64,000 nucleotides of DNA from Mycolicibacterium phocaicum. Its GTDB lineage: Bacteria; Actinomycetota; Actinomycetes; Mycobacteriales; Mycobacteriaceae. The stretch lies in assembly GCF_010731115.1 (NCBI RefSeq), contig NZ_AP022616.1, positions 4,402,001-4,466,000 on the forward strand, read 5' to 3'. Below the pieces are notes generated by a model. That model was not told the DNA's origin and searched no databases. It was given only the letters and a program-made list of their open reading frames with translations. Shown piece after piece: positions 50,613 to 60,204 of the stretch. The position numbers and the translations under genes were made by a program. The stretch's first letter is position 1. Each line of letters opens with the position of its first letter.

Positions 50613-51723
50613 TGGAACGCTGTGGTTGGCCCGAGTATTCGCTCAGGGGACGGATCAGGGCATTCGATGCCGCCTGCTCCATGATGTGTGCCGTCCAGCC
50701 CGTGATGCGGCTCATCACGAAAAGCGGCGTGAAGACCGGGATGTCGAAGCCCATCAGGTAGTAGGCCGGACCCGTCGGGAAGTCGAGGTTCGGCTTGATC
50801 CCGGTGGCGGCGAACATATCCCGCTCCAGCACGTTGTAGATGTCCAGCCACTGCTGGCCCCCGCGCGCTTGCACCACCCGCTCAAAGGCGGCTTTCATGG
50901 TCGGCACGCGCGAGTCGCCGTTCTTGTAGACCCGGTGCCCGAAGCCCATCACCTTGTCCTTGCGGGACAGCTTGCCGTGCAACCACTTCGCGGCATTGTC
51001 GGCGGACCCGATCTCCAGCATGTCGTGCATGACGGCTTCGTTGGCGCCGCCGTGCAGGCAGCCCTTGAGCGCACCGATGGCCGCGGTCACGGCACTGTAG
51101 ATGTCGGACTGGGTGGAGGTCACCACCCGGGCAGCGAAGGTCGACGCGTTGAAGCTGTGCTCGGCATACAGCACCATCGACTGACTGAACGCCTCGACGA
51201 TCGCCGGTTCCGGCACCTCGCCGAAGCACATGTTCAGGAAGTTCTCCGCATAACCGAGGTGGCTGTGCGGTGCGATGGGCGCCAGCCCTTGCCGGCGCCG
51301 GATGTCGGCCGCGACGATGGTCGGCAGTACCGCGAACATCCGTAATGACTTGGCGTAGTTGGCGGTCGGGGTGCTGACGTCCTCCTCGGGGTCCTCGGCA
51401 CCCAGGTAGCTGATCGCGGTGCGGACCACATCCATCGGGTGGCAGCTCTCGGGCAGTTTGGCCAGCAGCGAATACATCGAGCGGTCGACCCGGCGGGATG
51501 CGCGCTCGTGCTGGCAGAACAGCGCCAGTTCCTGGTCGGTCGGCAGCTCGCCGTGCCACAGCAGGTACGCCACCTGCTCGAAGGAGCAGTGCGTGGCCAG
51601 ATCCTGCACCGGGTAGCCGCGGTAGGTCAGGCTGTTGGTCTCGGGTACGACCTTGGAGATGGCGGTGGTGTCGACGACGACACCGGCCAGCCCCTTGTAA
51701 ATGTGTGGCGTCTCAGTGGTCAT
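50605..51723 (-). CDS. prpC: 2-methylcitrate synthase (citrate synthase family)
   Basis: The 372-residue enzyme condenses propionyl-CoA with oxaloacetate. The three catalytic elements are LKGCLHGGANE, GFGHRVYKNGD and LDFPTG. RGYPVQDLA and SFNASTFAARV are also typical. The ATG overlaps the prpB stop (ATGA), and the gene overlaps pyc by eight bases. The neighbours prpB and prpD establish the methylcitrate role over plain citrate synthase. Confidence 0.93.
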   Translation of the reverse strand: MTTETPHIYKGLAGVVVDTTAISKVVPETNSLTYRGYPVQDLATHCSFEQVAYLLWHGELPTDQELALFCQHERASRRVDRSMYSLLAKLPESCHPMDVVRTAISYLGAEDPEEDVSTPTANYAKSLRMFAVLPTIVAADIRRRQGLAPIAPHSHLGYAENFLNMCFGEVPEPAIVEAFSQSMVLYAEHSFNASTFAARVVTSTQSDIYSAVTAAIGALKGCLHGGANEAVMHDMLEIGSADNAAKWLHGKLSRKDKVMGFGHRVYKNGDSRVPTMKAAFERVVQARGGQQWLDIYNVLERDMFAATGIKPNLDFPTGPAYYLMGFDIPVFTPLFVMSRITGWTAHIMEQAASNALIRPLSEYSGQPQRSIA

Positions 51724-52640
51724 GCTTTCGCGTCCTGGAGGGTGAAATTGAAGATGTCTGAATCGAATTCGTTGTATTCGGCATAGCGCAGCAGCTCGTA
51801 GAGCCGGGTGCGATGCTGCATCTGGTCCAGCAGGCCGGCTTGCGTTCCAGCAGAGTGGATTTCGCGCAAGCCGACCTCGACCGCGTACATCGCCAGGCGC
51901 AACGTGGTGACCGGGTAGATCACCATGTTGTATCCGATGTCGGACAACTGCCGGGTCGTGACCAGTTCGGACTTGCCGAACTCGGTCATGTTGGCCAGCA
52001 ATGGGGTATCGACCGCTGCCCGGAAGCGCTCGAATTCACCTGGGGTGGAGAGCGCCTCGGTGAAGATCAGGTCAGCGCCGGCGTCGGCGTAGGCCTTCGC
52101 GCGGTCGATGGCGGAGTCGATGCCCTCGATGCCCGCGGCGTCGGTCCTGGCGCAGATGATGAAGTTGGGGTCCCGACGGGCGGCAACCGCCGCGCGCAGC
52201 CGCTTGATCATCTCGGCAGCGGGCACCACGGCCTTGCCGTCCAGGTGCCCGCAACGCTTCGGGTTCACCTGGTCCTCGAGGTGGCAGCCCGCGAGCCCGG
52301 CATCTTCGAGAATCGTGATGGTGCGGGCAGCGCTCATCGGCTCGCCGAAGCCGGTGTCGGCGTCCACCAGCGTGGGCAGGTCTGTGGCCGCGGCGATCTG
52401 GGCACTGCGGCCGGCCACCTCGCTCAGGGTGGTCAGCCCGATGTCGGGCAGCCCCAGATCGGCCGACAGCACCGCGCCCGAGACGTAGACCCCCTCGAAT
52501 CCAATCTCGGACACCAACTTTGCCACCAGCGGTGAGAAGGCACCCGGATAGCGTTGCAGCTGGCCGGAATTCAGGCCCGCCCGGAGCTTGGCGCGTTTGT
52601 CGGCGGCGGAAACCGTCGATCCGAGAAGGCCGGCGCTCAT
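51720..52640 (-). CDS. prpB: 2-methylisocitrate lyase
   Basis: The 306-residue enzyme splits 2-methylisocitrate into pyruvate and succinate. The isocitrate lyase superfamily signature KRCGH holds the catalytic Cys; VDADTGFG and [10 protein letters not shown] are the magnesium and active-site loops, and ARTDA follows. The ATG overlaps the prpD stop (ATGA). It is the pyruvate-forming step that feeds pyc. Confidence 0.96.
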   Translation of the reverse strand: MSAGLLGSTVSAADKRAKLRAGLNSGQLQRYPGAFSPLVAKLVSEIGFEGVYVSGAVLSADLGLPDIGLTTLSEVAGRSAQIAAATDLPTLVDADTGFGEPMSAARTITILEDAGLAGCHLEDQVNPKRCGHLDGKAVVPAAEMIKRLRAAVAARRDPNFIICARTDAAGIEGIDSAIDRAKAYADAGADLIFTEALSTPGEFERFRAAVDTPLLANMTEFGKSELVTTRQLSDIGYNMVIYPVTTLRLAMYAVEVGLREIHSAGTQAGLLDQMQHRTRLYELLRYAEYNEFDSDIFNFTLQDAKA

Positions 52641-54142
52641 CGGAAAATCCCCGAGGGAATCGTCGGGGCCTTGTCCAGTACGACCTGCTCGACCCGCAGG
52701 TTGAGCGCGCCGAGGCTGCCCGGCTTGAGCGTGCCGAGCTGGTCGACCACGGTCAGGAACCGCTCCTGCTCAGCCGGGGCGATGACGCCGTCAGCGAGAG
52801 TGCTGAATTTGCCACGGTACTGCTCACGCTCGAATGGGCGCGCACCCAGCGGGTGGGCGTCAGCGATCGCCAGTTCGTCGACGATCACCTCGCAGCTCTT
52901 GAGCGTCACCACGGCACGGGCGCCAAAGGCCTTCTCGGCCGGGTCATTCGAGTGGTAGCGCCGGGTCCATTCCGGGTCCTCGACTGTCGAGATCTTGTTC
53001 CACAGCTCGATGGTGTCCGGGCGGTGGGCGCGCTCGGGAGCGTAGGACCGCTCGTGGTGCCATTCGCCGTCCTGCAGGGCGACCGCGAAGATGTACATCA
53101 CCGAGTGGTCCAGGGTTTCTCGTGTTGCATCCGGGTCGAACTTCTGCGGATCGTTCGAGCCGGTGCCGATCACCACGTGCGTGTGGTGGCTGGTGTGCAG
53201 CACGATGGTCGCGATCTGGTCGAGATCGCCGATGCGCGAACGCATCCGGCGCGCCAGATCGATCGGGGCCTGGCTCTGGTACTCGGCCGAGTGCTCCTTG
53301 GTGTAGGTGTCCAGGATGGCGCGCTTGGGCTCACCGGCCTCGGGTAGCGGCACCTGGTAGGTGTGCTCGGGACCAGACAGCAGCCAGGCGATCACGCCGT
53401 CCTCGCCCTCCCAGATGGGAGCCGGCGAGCCCTCGCCGCGCATGGCGCGGTCGACGGCCTCGATGGCGACCTTGCCGGCCAGCGCCGGGGCGTAGGCCTT
53501 CCAGCTGGAGATCAGGCCCTTGCGGGACTGACGGGTCGCGGTGGTCAGGTGCAGGGCCTGACCGATCGCGTCGTAGATGGTCTCCGGAGCAAGCCGCAGC
53601 ATGGTGCCGATACCGGCGGCGACCGCGGGTCCGAGGTGGGCGACGTGGTCGATCTTGTGCTCGTGCAGGCAGATGCCTTTGACCAGGTCGACCTGCACCT
53701 CGTATGCGGTGGCGATGCCGCGGATCAGGTCACTGCCGCGGATGTCGAGCTGCTGGGCCACCGCGACCAGGGCCGGGATGTTGTCACCCGGGTGCGAGTA
53801 CTCGGCGGCCAGGAAGGTGTCGTGGAAGTCGAGTTCGCGCACGGCAACCCCGTTGGCCCAGGCGGCCCATTCGGGGGAGTAGGTGCCGTCGATGCCGAAC
53901 ACGGTGGCGCCGCGCTGGGTGCGGTGCGCCTGGGCCTGGGTACGCGCGACGGTGACGGGGCGCCGGATGACCGATGCGGCAGAGACGGCGGCGTTGTCGA
54001 TGATGCGGTTGATGACCATGCCCTCGACCTCGGGAGTCACCTCGACGGGGTCGGCTGCGATCTCGGCGATCTTCCAGGCCAGGTGTTCCGAGCGCGGGAA
54101 TTCTTCGGCGCTGCGCCGCGTGCGTACCTCGTGTGTCTGCAT
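52637..54142 (-). CDS. prpD: 2-methylcitrate dehydratase
   Basis: The 501-residue MmgE/PrpD family enzyme dehydrates 2-methylcitrate. [20 protein letters not shown] is conserved and full length is present. ATG 54142 (MQTHEVR) matches other mycobacterial PrpD starts better than GTG 54151. It is the first gene of the coupled prpD-prpB-prpC-pyc operon and divergent from prpR. Confidence 0.95.
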   Translation of the reverse strand: MQTHEVRTRRSAEEFPRSEHLAWKIAEIAADPVEVTPEVEGMVINRIIDNAAVSAASVIRRPVTVARTQAQAHRTQRGATVFGIDGTYSPEWAAWANGVAVRELDFHDTFLAAEYSHPGDNIPALVAVAQQLDIRGSDLIRGIATAYEVQVDLVKGICLHEHKIDHVAHLGPAVAAGIGTMLRLAPETIYDAIGQALHLTTATRQSRKGLISSWKAYAPALAGKVAIEAVDRAMRGEGSPAPIWEGEDGVIAWLLSGPEHTYQVPLPEAGEPKRAILDTYTKEHSAEYQSQAPIDLARRMRSRIGDLDQIATIVLHTSHHTHVVIGTGSNDPQKFDPDATRETLDHSVMYIFAVALQDGEWHHERSYAPERAHRPDTIELWNKISTVEDPEWTRRYHSNDPAEKAFGARAVVTLKSCEVIVDELAIADAHPLGARPFEREQYRGKFSTLADGVIAPAEQERFLTVVDQLGTLKPGSLGALNLRVEQVVLDKAPTIPSGIFR

Positions 54143-54217
54143 GGTTCGCACGCTACGCAGCTCGTCGACCGGTCGAAAGTGCCTGTAAAGGCGAATTTTT
54201 GTGTCCTTGGGCCACGG

Positions 54218-54238
54218 AGTTTGCGAACTTTGCGTAAA
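54218..54238. promoter_or_regulatory. Candidate PrpR/RamB-type operator
   Basis: AGTTTGCGAACT (54218-54229) is a near palindrome and is followed by TTTGCGTAAA. Both resemble the TTTGCAAA-type sites of RamB/PrpR regulators. Its location 17 bases before the prpR start and in the prpD-prpR gap fits auto- and operon control. Confidence 0.5.
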
Positions 54239-54255
54239 TCCGGCGGGTTACGCTC

Positions 54256-55689
54256 GTGGCGGTGGCGAAGACATTCGTGGGCGCCCGTCTGCGACGGCTG
54301 CGTGAGGAACACGGCCTGACTCAGGTCGCGCTGGCCCGCGCCCTGGATCTGTCCACGAGCTACGTCAACCAACTGGAGAACGACCAGCGGCCCGTGACGG
54401 TGCCGGTGCTCCTGGCGCTGGCGGAGCGGTTCGATCTGCCGACCAATTATTTCGCACCGGATTCGGATGCGCGGCTGGTGTCCGACTTGCGCGAGATACT
54501 CGCCGACACGTCGGCGACTGCCGGTCAGATCGAGGAGTTGGTGGCCCGGATGCCCGCGGTGGGCCAGGTGCTGGTGAGTATGAATCGCCGATTGTTCGAC
54601 GCGACAACGGAACTCGACGCGATGCAGGCCCGGGCCAACATCGATGCCTCGGTGTCGGCGCAACAACCCATGCCGTTCGAGGAAGTGCGGGACTTCTTCT
54701 ACGACCGCAAGAACTACATCGGTGAGCTCGACGAAGCGGCTGAGTCGCTGTTCGTCGAGCGCCGGCTGCTGCTTGGTGGTCTCGACGCTCAACTCGCGGC
54801 CCTGCTATCCGACGAATTCGGCGTCGTGGTGGTGATCGACGACGGTGATGCGTTGGGCCCCAATGCGCAACGGTCCTACCGTCCGGACACCGGCGTGTTG
54901 TACATCGCGCGCTGGCTGCATCCCGGGCAGCGGGCCTTCCAGCTGGCCACTCAGGTGGCGTTGCTGCGGCACTCGGAGCTGATTTCCGCGATCGTGGCCA
55001 CCGCTGACCAACTCAGTTCCGAGGCAAAGGAAGTCGCACGCATCGGGCTGGCCAACTATTTCGCGGGCGCTCTGCTGCTGCCGTACCGGATGTTTCTGGA
55101 TGTGGCCGAGGAGCTGCGTTACGACATCGATCAACTGGCACGCCGGTTCGAGGTCGGTTTCGAGACCATCTGTCACCGGCTCTCGACGCTGCAGCGCCCG
55201 GATGCGCGTGGTGTGCCGTTCATCTTCGTGCGGACCGACAGTGCCGGAAACATCTCGAAGCGCCAGTCCGCCACGGCTTTCCACTTCTCCAGGGTGGGCG
55301 GAAACTGTCCGTTGTGGGTGGTGCACCATGCCGTCGAACGCCCCGGTGAGTTCATCACCCAGGTGGCGCAGATGCCCGACGGCCGGTCGTACTTCTGGAT
55401 CGCGCGCACCACGTCGTCCGCCCCGAGCCGATATCGCGGCCCCCGCAAGCGTTTTGCCATCGGGCTGGGCTGCGATGTGGTCCATGCCGACAAGCTGATC
55501 TACGCGGCGGGCATCGATCTGGCCGATCCCGACGCGGCGGTGCCGATCGGGGCGGGCTGCAAGATCTGCGATCGTCCGGCGTGCCCACAGCGCGCCTTTC
55601 CCTACGTCGGCCGCCCCGTGCATGTCGATCCGTACAGCAGCAGCGACCTGCCCTACTCGTCCAGCGCAAACGAACCTAATATCTTCTAG
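54256..55689 (+). CDS. prpR: PrpR/RamB-type regulator of propionate metabolism
   Basis: The 477-residue protein has an N-terminal XRE helix-turn-helix (residues 10-60), an ImmA/IrrE-like middle (DUF955 region) and a C-terminal Cys-rich domain. Four cysteines, 406, 435, 438 and 443 (CKICDRPAC), probably bind an iron-sulfur cluster; such a cluster is known in M. tuberculosis PrpR. The regulator senses short-chain acyl-CoA and controls methylcitrate genes. It starts at GTG 54256 (a second GTG lies six bases later). Divergent from prpD. Confidence 0.93.
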   Translation: MAVAKTFVGARLRRLREEHGLTQVALARALDLSTSYVNQLENDQRPVTVPVLLALAERFDLPTNYFAPDSDARLVSDLREILADTSATAGQIEELVARMPAVGQVLVSMNRRLFDATTELDAMQARANIDASVSAQQPMPFEEVRDFFYDRKNYIGELDEAAESLFVERRLLLGGLDAQLAALLSDEFGVVVVIDDGDALGPNAQRSYRPDTGVLYIARWLHPGQRAFQLATQVALLRHSELISAIVATADQLSSEAKEVARIGLANYFAGALLLPYRMFLDVAEELRYDIDQLARRFEVGFETICHRLSTLQRPDARGVPFIFVRTDSAGNISKRQSATAFHFSRVGGNCPLWVVHHAVERPGEFITQVAQMPDGRSYFWIARTTSSAPSRYRGPRKRFAIGLGCDVVHADKLIYAAGIDLADPDAAVPIGAGCKICDRPACPQRAFPYVGRPVHVDPYSSSDLPYSSSANEPNIF

Positions 55690-55707
55690 CGTCAATATTC
55701 GGGCTTG

Positions 55708-55725
55708 CCGAACCAGTTGGTTCGG
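55708..55725. promoter_or_regulatory. Palindromic operator upstream of the DUF4334-TetR-FhuF operon
   Basis: CCGAACCA and TGGTTCGG are exact inverted arms with a two-base centre; a further half site CCGAACCAACT lies at 55741-55751. It fits a TetR operator and the cognate TetR gene is in the operon it precedes. Confidence 0.65.
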
Positions 55726-55767
55726 GATTACAGTCGGTTTCCGAACCAACTGACTTGGGAGGCCCTT

Positions 55768-56235
55768 GTGGACGTTGATACCGCTCGCGCTCGTTTCTCC
55801 GAACTGCGCGGCCGGGAGCATGTCGATCCTGCCGAGTTGGATGAAATCTGGGCCTCGCTGGAACCGGTCCGTGCAGTGGACATCGTGGGCAACTGGAAAG
55901 GCGACGAGTTCGACACCGGCCACAAGATGAACGGCCAGCTGCAGGCGGTCCGGTGGTACGGGAAGATCTTCAAATCGATCAACGAGGTCGAGCCCATCGT
56001 CTGCTACGACGAAGCGGGGCAACTGTTTTCGAACCGCGATCTGAGCCGTGGTGGCGCGTCGTTGTGGGACATCGAGTTTCGCGGCGAGGTGACCGGGACC
56101 ATGGTCTACGACGGGCAGCCGGTGTTCGACCACTTCAAGCGGGTCGACGGCGACACCTTGATGGGCATCATGAACGGCAAGCGGCAGCGCACCGACGACA
56201 AGCTGTTCTACTTCCTGCTCGAACGCGACCAGTGA
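55768..56235 (+). CDS. GXWXG/DUF4334 domain protein
   Basis: The 155-residue protein has VGNWKGDEFDTGH, the GXWXG family signature, and the DUF4334 tail ending KRVDGDTLMGIMNGK. The structure is probably a small lipocalin-like beta barrel; ligand unknown. It starts at GTG 55768, with a GGGAGG site six bases upstream. First gene of an operon with TetR and FhuF-like protein and behind a palindromic operator. Confidence 0.85.
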   Translation: MDVDTARARFSELRGREHVDPAELDEIWASLEPVRAVDIVGNWKGDEFDTGHKMNGQLQAVRWYGKIFKSINEVEPIVCYDEAGQLFSNRDLSRGGASLWDIEFRGEVTGTMVYDGQPVFDHFKRVDGDTLMGIMNGKRQRTDDKLFYFLLERDQ

Positions 56236-56264
56236 GGTAGCTGGCTGTTACCCTGGCGGATGCT

Positions 56265-56852
56265 ATGAGAGCAGCCGGGCATGCGACACGTGAGCGCATC
56301 ATGGCTGCCGCGAAAGCGGAGTTCTCTGCTCTTGGGTTTGCCGGAGCGCGGCTGAATCGTATTGCCGCCGAAGCCAATGCCAGCAAGGAACGGTTGTACA
56401 GCTACTTTCCGAGCAAGCAGAAGCTGTTCGAGGCCGTCGTGGAGCAGTGGATTCAGGACGCCCCCTACGACGCGATCTTCAAGCCTGACGACGTCGCCGG
56501 ATACACCGTCGCGCTCTTCGATTACATGGTGGCCGATCCGGCCGGGGCCCGCTTGCAGCGTTGGATCGAGTTGGAGGCGGCCGACGGCATGTTCGGCGAC
56601 CACGTGCTGCGGCGGATCTTCCAGTCGAAACTCGACCGGATCGCGGAGGCGCAGCAGGCGGGCATCATCGATCCGTCGTGGCGCCCGATGGACCTGCTGG
56701 TCCTGCTCAACGACATGACATACGCCTTGGCGGCCGGCGGGTTCGGTATCGATCGCATCGTCGACCAGCCCATGTCAGCGGAGACCATCGCCGAACGTCG
56801 GGCCGCTGCCGCTGAAGCTGCGCGTCGCTTGGTTCAGCAACCCCCGCGGTGA
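56265..56852 (+). CDS. TetR family repressor of the DUF4334-FhuF operon
   Basis: The 195-residue protein has an N-terminal TetR helix-turn-helix (ARLNRIAAEANASKERLYSYF region, residues about 28-52) and a helical effector domain. It lies between the DUF4334 and FhuF-like genes and is coupled to the latter by four bases. The operator upstream of the operon suggests auto-repression. ATG start; effector unknown. Confidence 0.88.
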   Translation: MRAAGHATRERIMAAAKAEFSALGFAGARLNRIAAEANASKERLYSYFPSKQKLFEAVVEQWIQDAPYDAIFKPDDVAGYTVALFDYMVADPAGARLQRWIELEAADGMFGDHVLRRIFQSKLDRIAEAQQAGIIDPSWRPMDLLVLLNDMTYALAAGGFGIDRIVDQPMSAETIAERRAAAAEAARRLVQQPPR

Positions 56853-57508
56853 CGGACCCCCTGGCCGCGTTCGGCCCCTTCTTTGCCGCCCAGCGGCACG
56901 ATGATCCGCCGCCGACGCCGTGGCGACCGATGGCCGAGCTCAGCGACGATCCGGAGGCGTTGACCGCCCGGGTGTACAAGGTGCGGGCGGCGCTGGCGGG
57001 CAACGGCGAGCCGGAGATGCGCGTAGCCGCGTCTGTCGCGCACCTGGGACTGGTGGCTCGACTGATCGCACCCATGATCGGTACCGCCGCCCTCGGGGAG
57101 CCGGTGTCCTGGTCACTGGCAGACCTGGCGTGGCAGGACCAGTTGGGCGGCCCCTATCCGCTGTCGATCGCCGCACGGCCGTCCGGTGGCGCGCCAGCCG
57201 TGGAGGTGCTCACGGATGCGTTCGGGCGATTCGGCGTCGGCCCAAAAGTGTTGTGGGGCAATGTGGGATCGGCCGCCAACAGTGCGGCTCAACAGATCGG
57301 CCGGGCGCGGCCGGACGTGGCGGAGGCGGCGCGGCGAGCGGCCGACGCGGTGCTCGAAGACCCCAGGGTCGACGGGGGAGTGCTGCGCTCAGGGCCGGCG
57401 TTTCGCCGCCACAGTTGCTGCCTGATCTACCGGCTGGCCGGCGACAGGGCGGCATGCTGCGGCGACTGCGTGCTCACCGCACCGGGATCAGATCGAACGC
57501 CTGCTTGA
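56849..57508 (+). CDS. FhuF-like (2Fe-2S) protein, possible ferric-siderophore reductase
   Basis: The 219-residue protein ends with a Cys set, Cys190-Cys191, Cys204 and Cys207 (CC ... CGDC), the [2Fe-2S] pattern seen in FhuF ferric iron reductases, though spacing is slightly longer. The remainder has the helical FhuF-like body. It may reduce ferric siderophores in the cytoplasm. GTG 56849 overlaps the TetR stop (GTGA). Its gene ends 34 bases into the convergent lpqF 3' end. Confidence 0.8.
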   Translation: MTDPLAAFGPFFAAQRHDDPPPTPWRPMAELSDDPEALTARVYKVRAALAGNGEPEMRVAASVAHLGLVARLIAPMIGTAALGEPVSWSLADLAWQDQLGGPYPLSIAARPSGGAPAVEVLTDAFGRFGVGPKVLWGNVGSAANSAAQQIGRARPDVAEAARRAADAVLEDPRVDGGVLRSGPAFRRHSCCLIYRLAGDRAACCGDCVLTAPGSDRTPA

Positions 57509-58826
57509 TGATGCTCAGCAGCCACTGCGCCGCCGTCTGACCCTTGAACGTCGGCCACGTCAGCTGGAAGTTCACGACCCACGGCTGACCCGTGTGGTCG
57601 ACGGCGTACCAGCTGAAGCCGAGGTCGCCCGGCAGGTTGCCGCCCTTGGAACCCAGGTAGGGCCACTTGGTGCGGTCCAGGTCGATGCCGGCGACCTTCG
57701 ACATGATGTCCCGGACCGGCGCGGCGGCCCCGACAGCGGCGGCCTGTACCGCGACGTGCTCGCGGCAGATGTCGGCGGCGGTGCCGTACCACTCGGCCCC
57801 GATGCTCGACGCCGGCGTGCGGGTGCGGTACGGATCCGGCTCGTAGGGACGAGAACTCACCTGCTGCAACAGTGCCGTGCGCTGCGCCTTGTCGCCGTTC
57901 TTCCACTGATCGCGGACATCGGGCTTGCCCCAGCCGATGGAGAACAGCTCGTGCATGGTCGGGTAGGGGGTCAGGCTCGCCGGGTCATGGTGTCCGGCGA
58001 CCACGAGCGCCTCGTCGACCGCGGCCGGCCCGACCTTGTTGATCAGCATGTCGGTGGCCATGTTGTCGCTGACCGAGATCATCTGCTGGGCAGCCTCGTG
58101 GACCGTCACCTGCGTGCCCGGCGCCAGGTTGTCCATGCCGGCCGAACCGAGCTTCTTGCCCTCGGCGGTGACGGTGACCTTGTCGTCCCAGCTGAGGGTT
58201 CCGGCCGACACCGCGCGCGCAACGGCAAGCAGCACATAGATTTTCATGATCGACGCCAGCGGCATCGGCTCGTCGACGTTGGTGCCGGCGACCTTGACAC
58301 ACTTGCCGTCGACGACCTTGGCGACCTGGTACGAGTAGTGGGCGCCGGATTTCGCGATCGCCGCGTCGACGTCGGCCCACGACTTGATGGGCGGCGGGCG
58401 CAGCGACACTTCCATGCGGTCGACGGTGCCCTTGCCGTCGACATGCAGCTGGATGTCCTGGTTCACGCCGTACGAGTTGGTGACGTGCAAGGTCGACTGT
58501 CCCGCGCCGATGTCGATGCCGGTGAGCTTGAACGGGCGGTCCCACCAGATCCACTTCATCCGGTAGGTGATGTCGTCCACCTGGTCGGGTGCGGCGAGCG
58601 TCTTCACGCCGGCCGGCTCGATGGACCAGTCCGAGTTGAGCATGTCCATCGTCTGCCGCGATCGCATGCCCTGAGGCGTGCTCATGTCGATGAGCGCACC
58701 GTAGGCAGCGCTCGATGGTGGCGCGACGGCTGCGGGCGTGCTGCTACAGCCACCTAAGACGACGATGACTGCGCCCGCCGCGGCCAGCGCAGTCCGGGTC
58801 TTATGCCTGCTGGCCTGAACCAGCAA
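57474..58826 (-). CDS. lpqF: Penicillin-binding-like serine hydrolase lipoprotein LpqF
   Basis: The precursor of about 450 residues has a signal peptide with lipobox VVLGGC and is anchored outside the membrane. The C-terminal beta-lactamase/transpeptidase fold shows SIMK (Ser nucleophile and Lys), SDN, and KGG as the KxG. Function is uncertain; it may bind or hydrolyse beta-lactam-like or muropeptide bonds. Only TTG codons (58826, or 58838) give a plausible start before the signal, and 58826 is chosen; the start is uncertain. The start lies inside the mhuD end, and the order mhuD-lpqF matches Rv3592-Rv3593. Confidence 0.8.
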   Translation of the reverse strand: MLVQASRHKTRTALAAAGAVIVVLGGCSSTPAAVAPPSSAAYGALIDMSTPQGMRSRQTMDMLNSDWSIEPAGVKTLAAPDQVDDITYRMKWIWWDRPFKLTGIDIGAGQSTLHVTNSYGVNQDIQLHVDGKGTVDRMEVSLRPPPIKSWADVDAAIAKSGAHYSYQVAKVVDGKCVKVAGTNVDEPMPLASIMKIYVLLAVARAVSAGTLSWDDKVTVTAEGKKLGSAGMDNLAPGTQVTVHEAAQQMISVSDNMATDMLINKVGPAAVDEALVVAGHHDPASLTPYPTMHELFSIGWGKPDVRDQWKNGDKAQRTALLQQVSSRPYEPDPYRTRTPASSIGAEWYGTAADICREHVAVQAAAVGAAAPVRDIMSKVAGIDLDRTKWPYLGSKGGNLPGDLGFSWYAVDHTGQPWVVNFQLTWPTFKGQTAAQWLLSIIKQAFDLIPVR

Positions 58827-59118
58827 CGTCCAACACAACCTCGAATTCGAGAAGTGACGCGCCGGTGGCGACGGGGTTGGCCCGCTGCCCGGCATGGGCC
58901 TCGACGGCCGGGCCGGTGGCCCAGGCCTGGAACGCCTCGTCGGACTCCCACTGCGTCACCACGAAGTAGCGGTTCTCGCCTTTGACCGGGCGGAGCAGCT
59001 GGAAACCGAGGAAGCCGGGCTGGCCGTCCACTGCGTGGGCGCGGTTCGCGAACCGCTTCTCCAATTCCGGGCCGGCGTTGGGCGGAACTTCGATCGCATT
59101 GATCTTCACCACAGGCAT
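58801..59118 (-). CDS. mhuD: Heme-degrading monooxygenase MhuD
   Basis: The 105-residue antibiotic-monooxygenase-fold dimer cleaves haem to mycobilins and frees iron. Asn7, Trp66 and His75 are present at their known catalytic positions, and length is identical to the M. tuberculosis enzyme. ATG 59118 gives the MPVVKIN start; the frame continues upstream without a matching product. It shares coding sequence with the start of lpqF, so the two are probably coupled. Confidence 0.96.
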   Translation of the reverse strand: MPVVKINAIEVPPNAGPELEKRFANRAHAVDGQPGFLGFQLLRPVKGENRYFVVTQWESDEAFQAWATGPAVEAHAGQRANPVATGASLLEFEVVLDVAGSGQQA

Positions 59119-59173
59119 GTGGTTCAGGTTACCGCGCTGCCGTGCCCGGCAGGATGGGCGGCAATATAGGGCT

Positions 59174-59932
59174 ATGACGACCGACCTGCTCACCGCCCGC
59201 GGCGGCACCGGCGAGCCGATTGTGCTGGTGCACGGATTGATGGGCCGCGGCACGACGTGGGGCCGGCAGTTGCCGTGGCTGACCGAATTGGGTGAGGTCT
59301 ATACGTACGACGCGCCGTGGCACCGTGGTCGCGGCGTCGACGATTCCGAGCCGATCAGCACCGAACGTTTCGTCGCCGACCTCGCCGAGGCGGTCGGCTC
59401 GCTGGGGCGACCAGTGCGCTTGATCGGGCACTCGATGGGTGGGCTGCACAGCTGGTGTCTGGCGGCCGCCCGGCCGGAGCTGGTCACTGCGCTGGTTGTC
59501 GAGGACATGGCGGCCGATTTCGTCGGTTTCACCATCGGCGCCTGGGACCCGTGGACCCATTCGATTCCGGTCGAATTCGATTCGGCGCAGCAGGTTCTGG
59601 ATCTTTTCGGCCCGATCGCCGGCCAGTATTTCCTGGATGCGTTCGACCGCACCGGGACCGGCTGGCGGCTGCACGGCGAGGCGGGGCGCTGGGTGGCGAT
59701 CGCCGCCGAGTGGGGCACCCGGGACTACTGGCAGCAGTGGTCCGCCGTGCGCGTGCCGACGTTGCTCATCGAGGCCGGGAACGGGGTCGCGCCCCCGGGG
59801 CAGATGCGCAAGATGGCCGAGATCGGGCACTCGACAACGTATTTGGAAGTTCCCGGGGCCGGCCACCTGGTGCACGACGACGCGCCCGAGGTCTACCGCC
59901 GCGCGGTCGAGGATTTTCTCCGGTCTGTCTGA
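59174..59932 (+). CDS. Alpha/beta hydrolase (Rv3591c-like)
   Basis: The 252-residue protein has LVHGLMGRG (oxyanion region), GHSMGGLHSW with the nucleophile Ser, and GAGHLVHDD at the C-terminus holding the catalytic His. Substrate unknown. ATG 59174 is set by the family N-terminus; upstream frame is antisense to mhuD. It is divergent from mhuD with 55 bp between, and its stop abuts that of a small membrane protein gene. Confidence 0.88.
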   Translation: MTTDLLTARGGTGEPIVLVHGLMGRGTTWGRQLPWLTELGEVYTYDAPWHRGRGVDDSEPISTERFVADLAEAVGSLGRPVRLIGHSMGGLHSWCLAAARPELVTALVVEDMAADFVGFTIGAWDPWTHSIPVEFDSAQQVLDLFGPIAGQYFLDAFDRTGTGWRLHGEAGRWVAIAAEWGTRDYWQQWSAVRVPTLLIEAGNGVAPPGQMRKMAEIGHSTTYLEVPGAGHLVHDDAPEVYRRAVEDFLRSV

Positions 59933-60133
59933 TCACTCGAATCGGGAACGCGCCGCGGCGAGGTCGTGCTCGACGCGGTCCAGGTCTCGGGAATCTCCTA
60001 CGTCGGTCCAGTCGAAGTTGCCGAAACCATTGCGCGCACCGGGATTTCGGGTGATGGCGCTCAACATGGCGCCGAGTGCGAATGGGGCGACCATGATCGC
60101 GACCATCGCGACCAGAGTCAGGATGGTGTTCAT
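59933..60133 (-). CDS. Small membrane protein
   Basis: The 66-residue protein has a hydrophobic N-terminal helix (residues 5-28) and a short charged tail. Its ATG is divergent from the GlxA-type regulator and its stop abuts the hydrolase stop, leaving no slack. No family recognised. The helix and tight fit favour a real gene, but it is short and could be chance. Confidence 0.5.
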   Translation of the reverse strand: MNTILTLVAMVAIMVAPFALGAMLSAITRNPGARNGFGNFDWTDVGDSRDLDRVEHDLAAARSRFE

Positions 60134-60204
60134 GCATCAATTGTCGAATCGGAGGCAATCGAATAAACAGTGGCAGTTCGGACGGTAATCGATAAAATAC
60201 TGCC

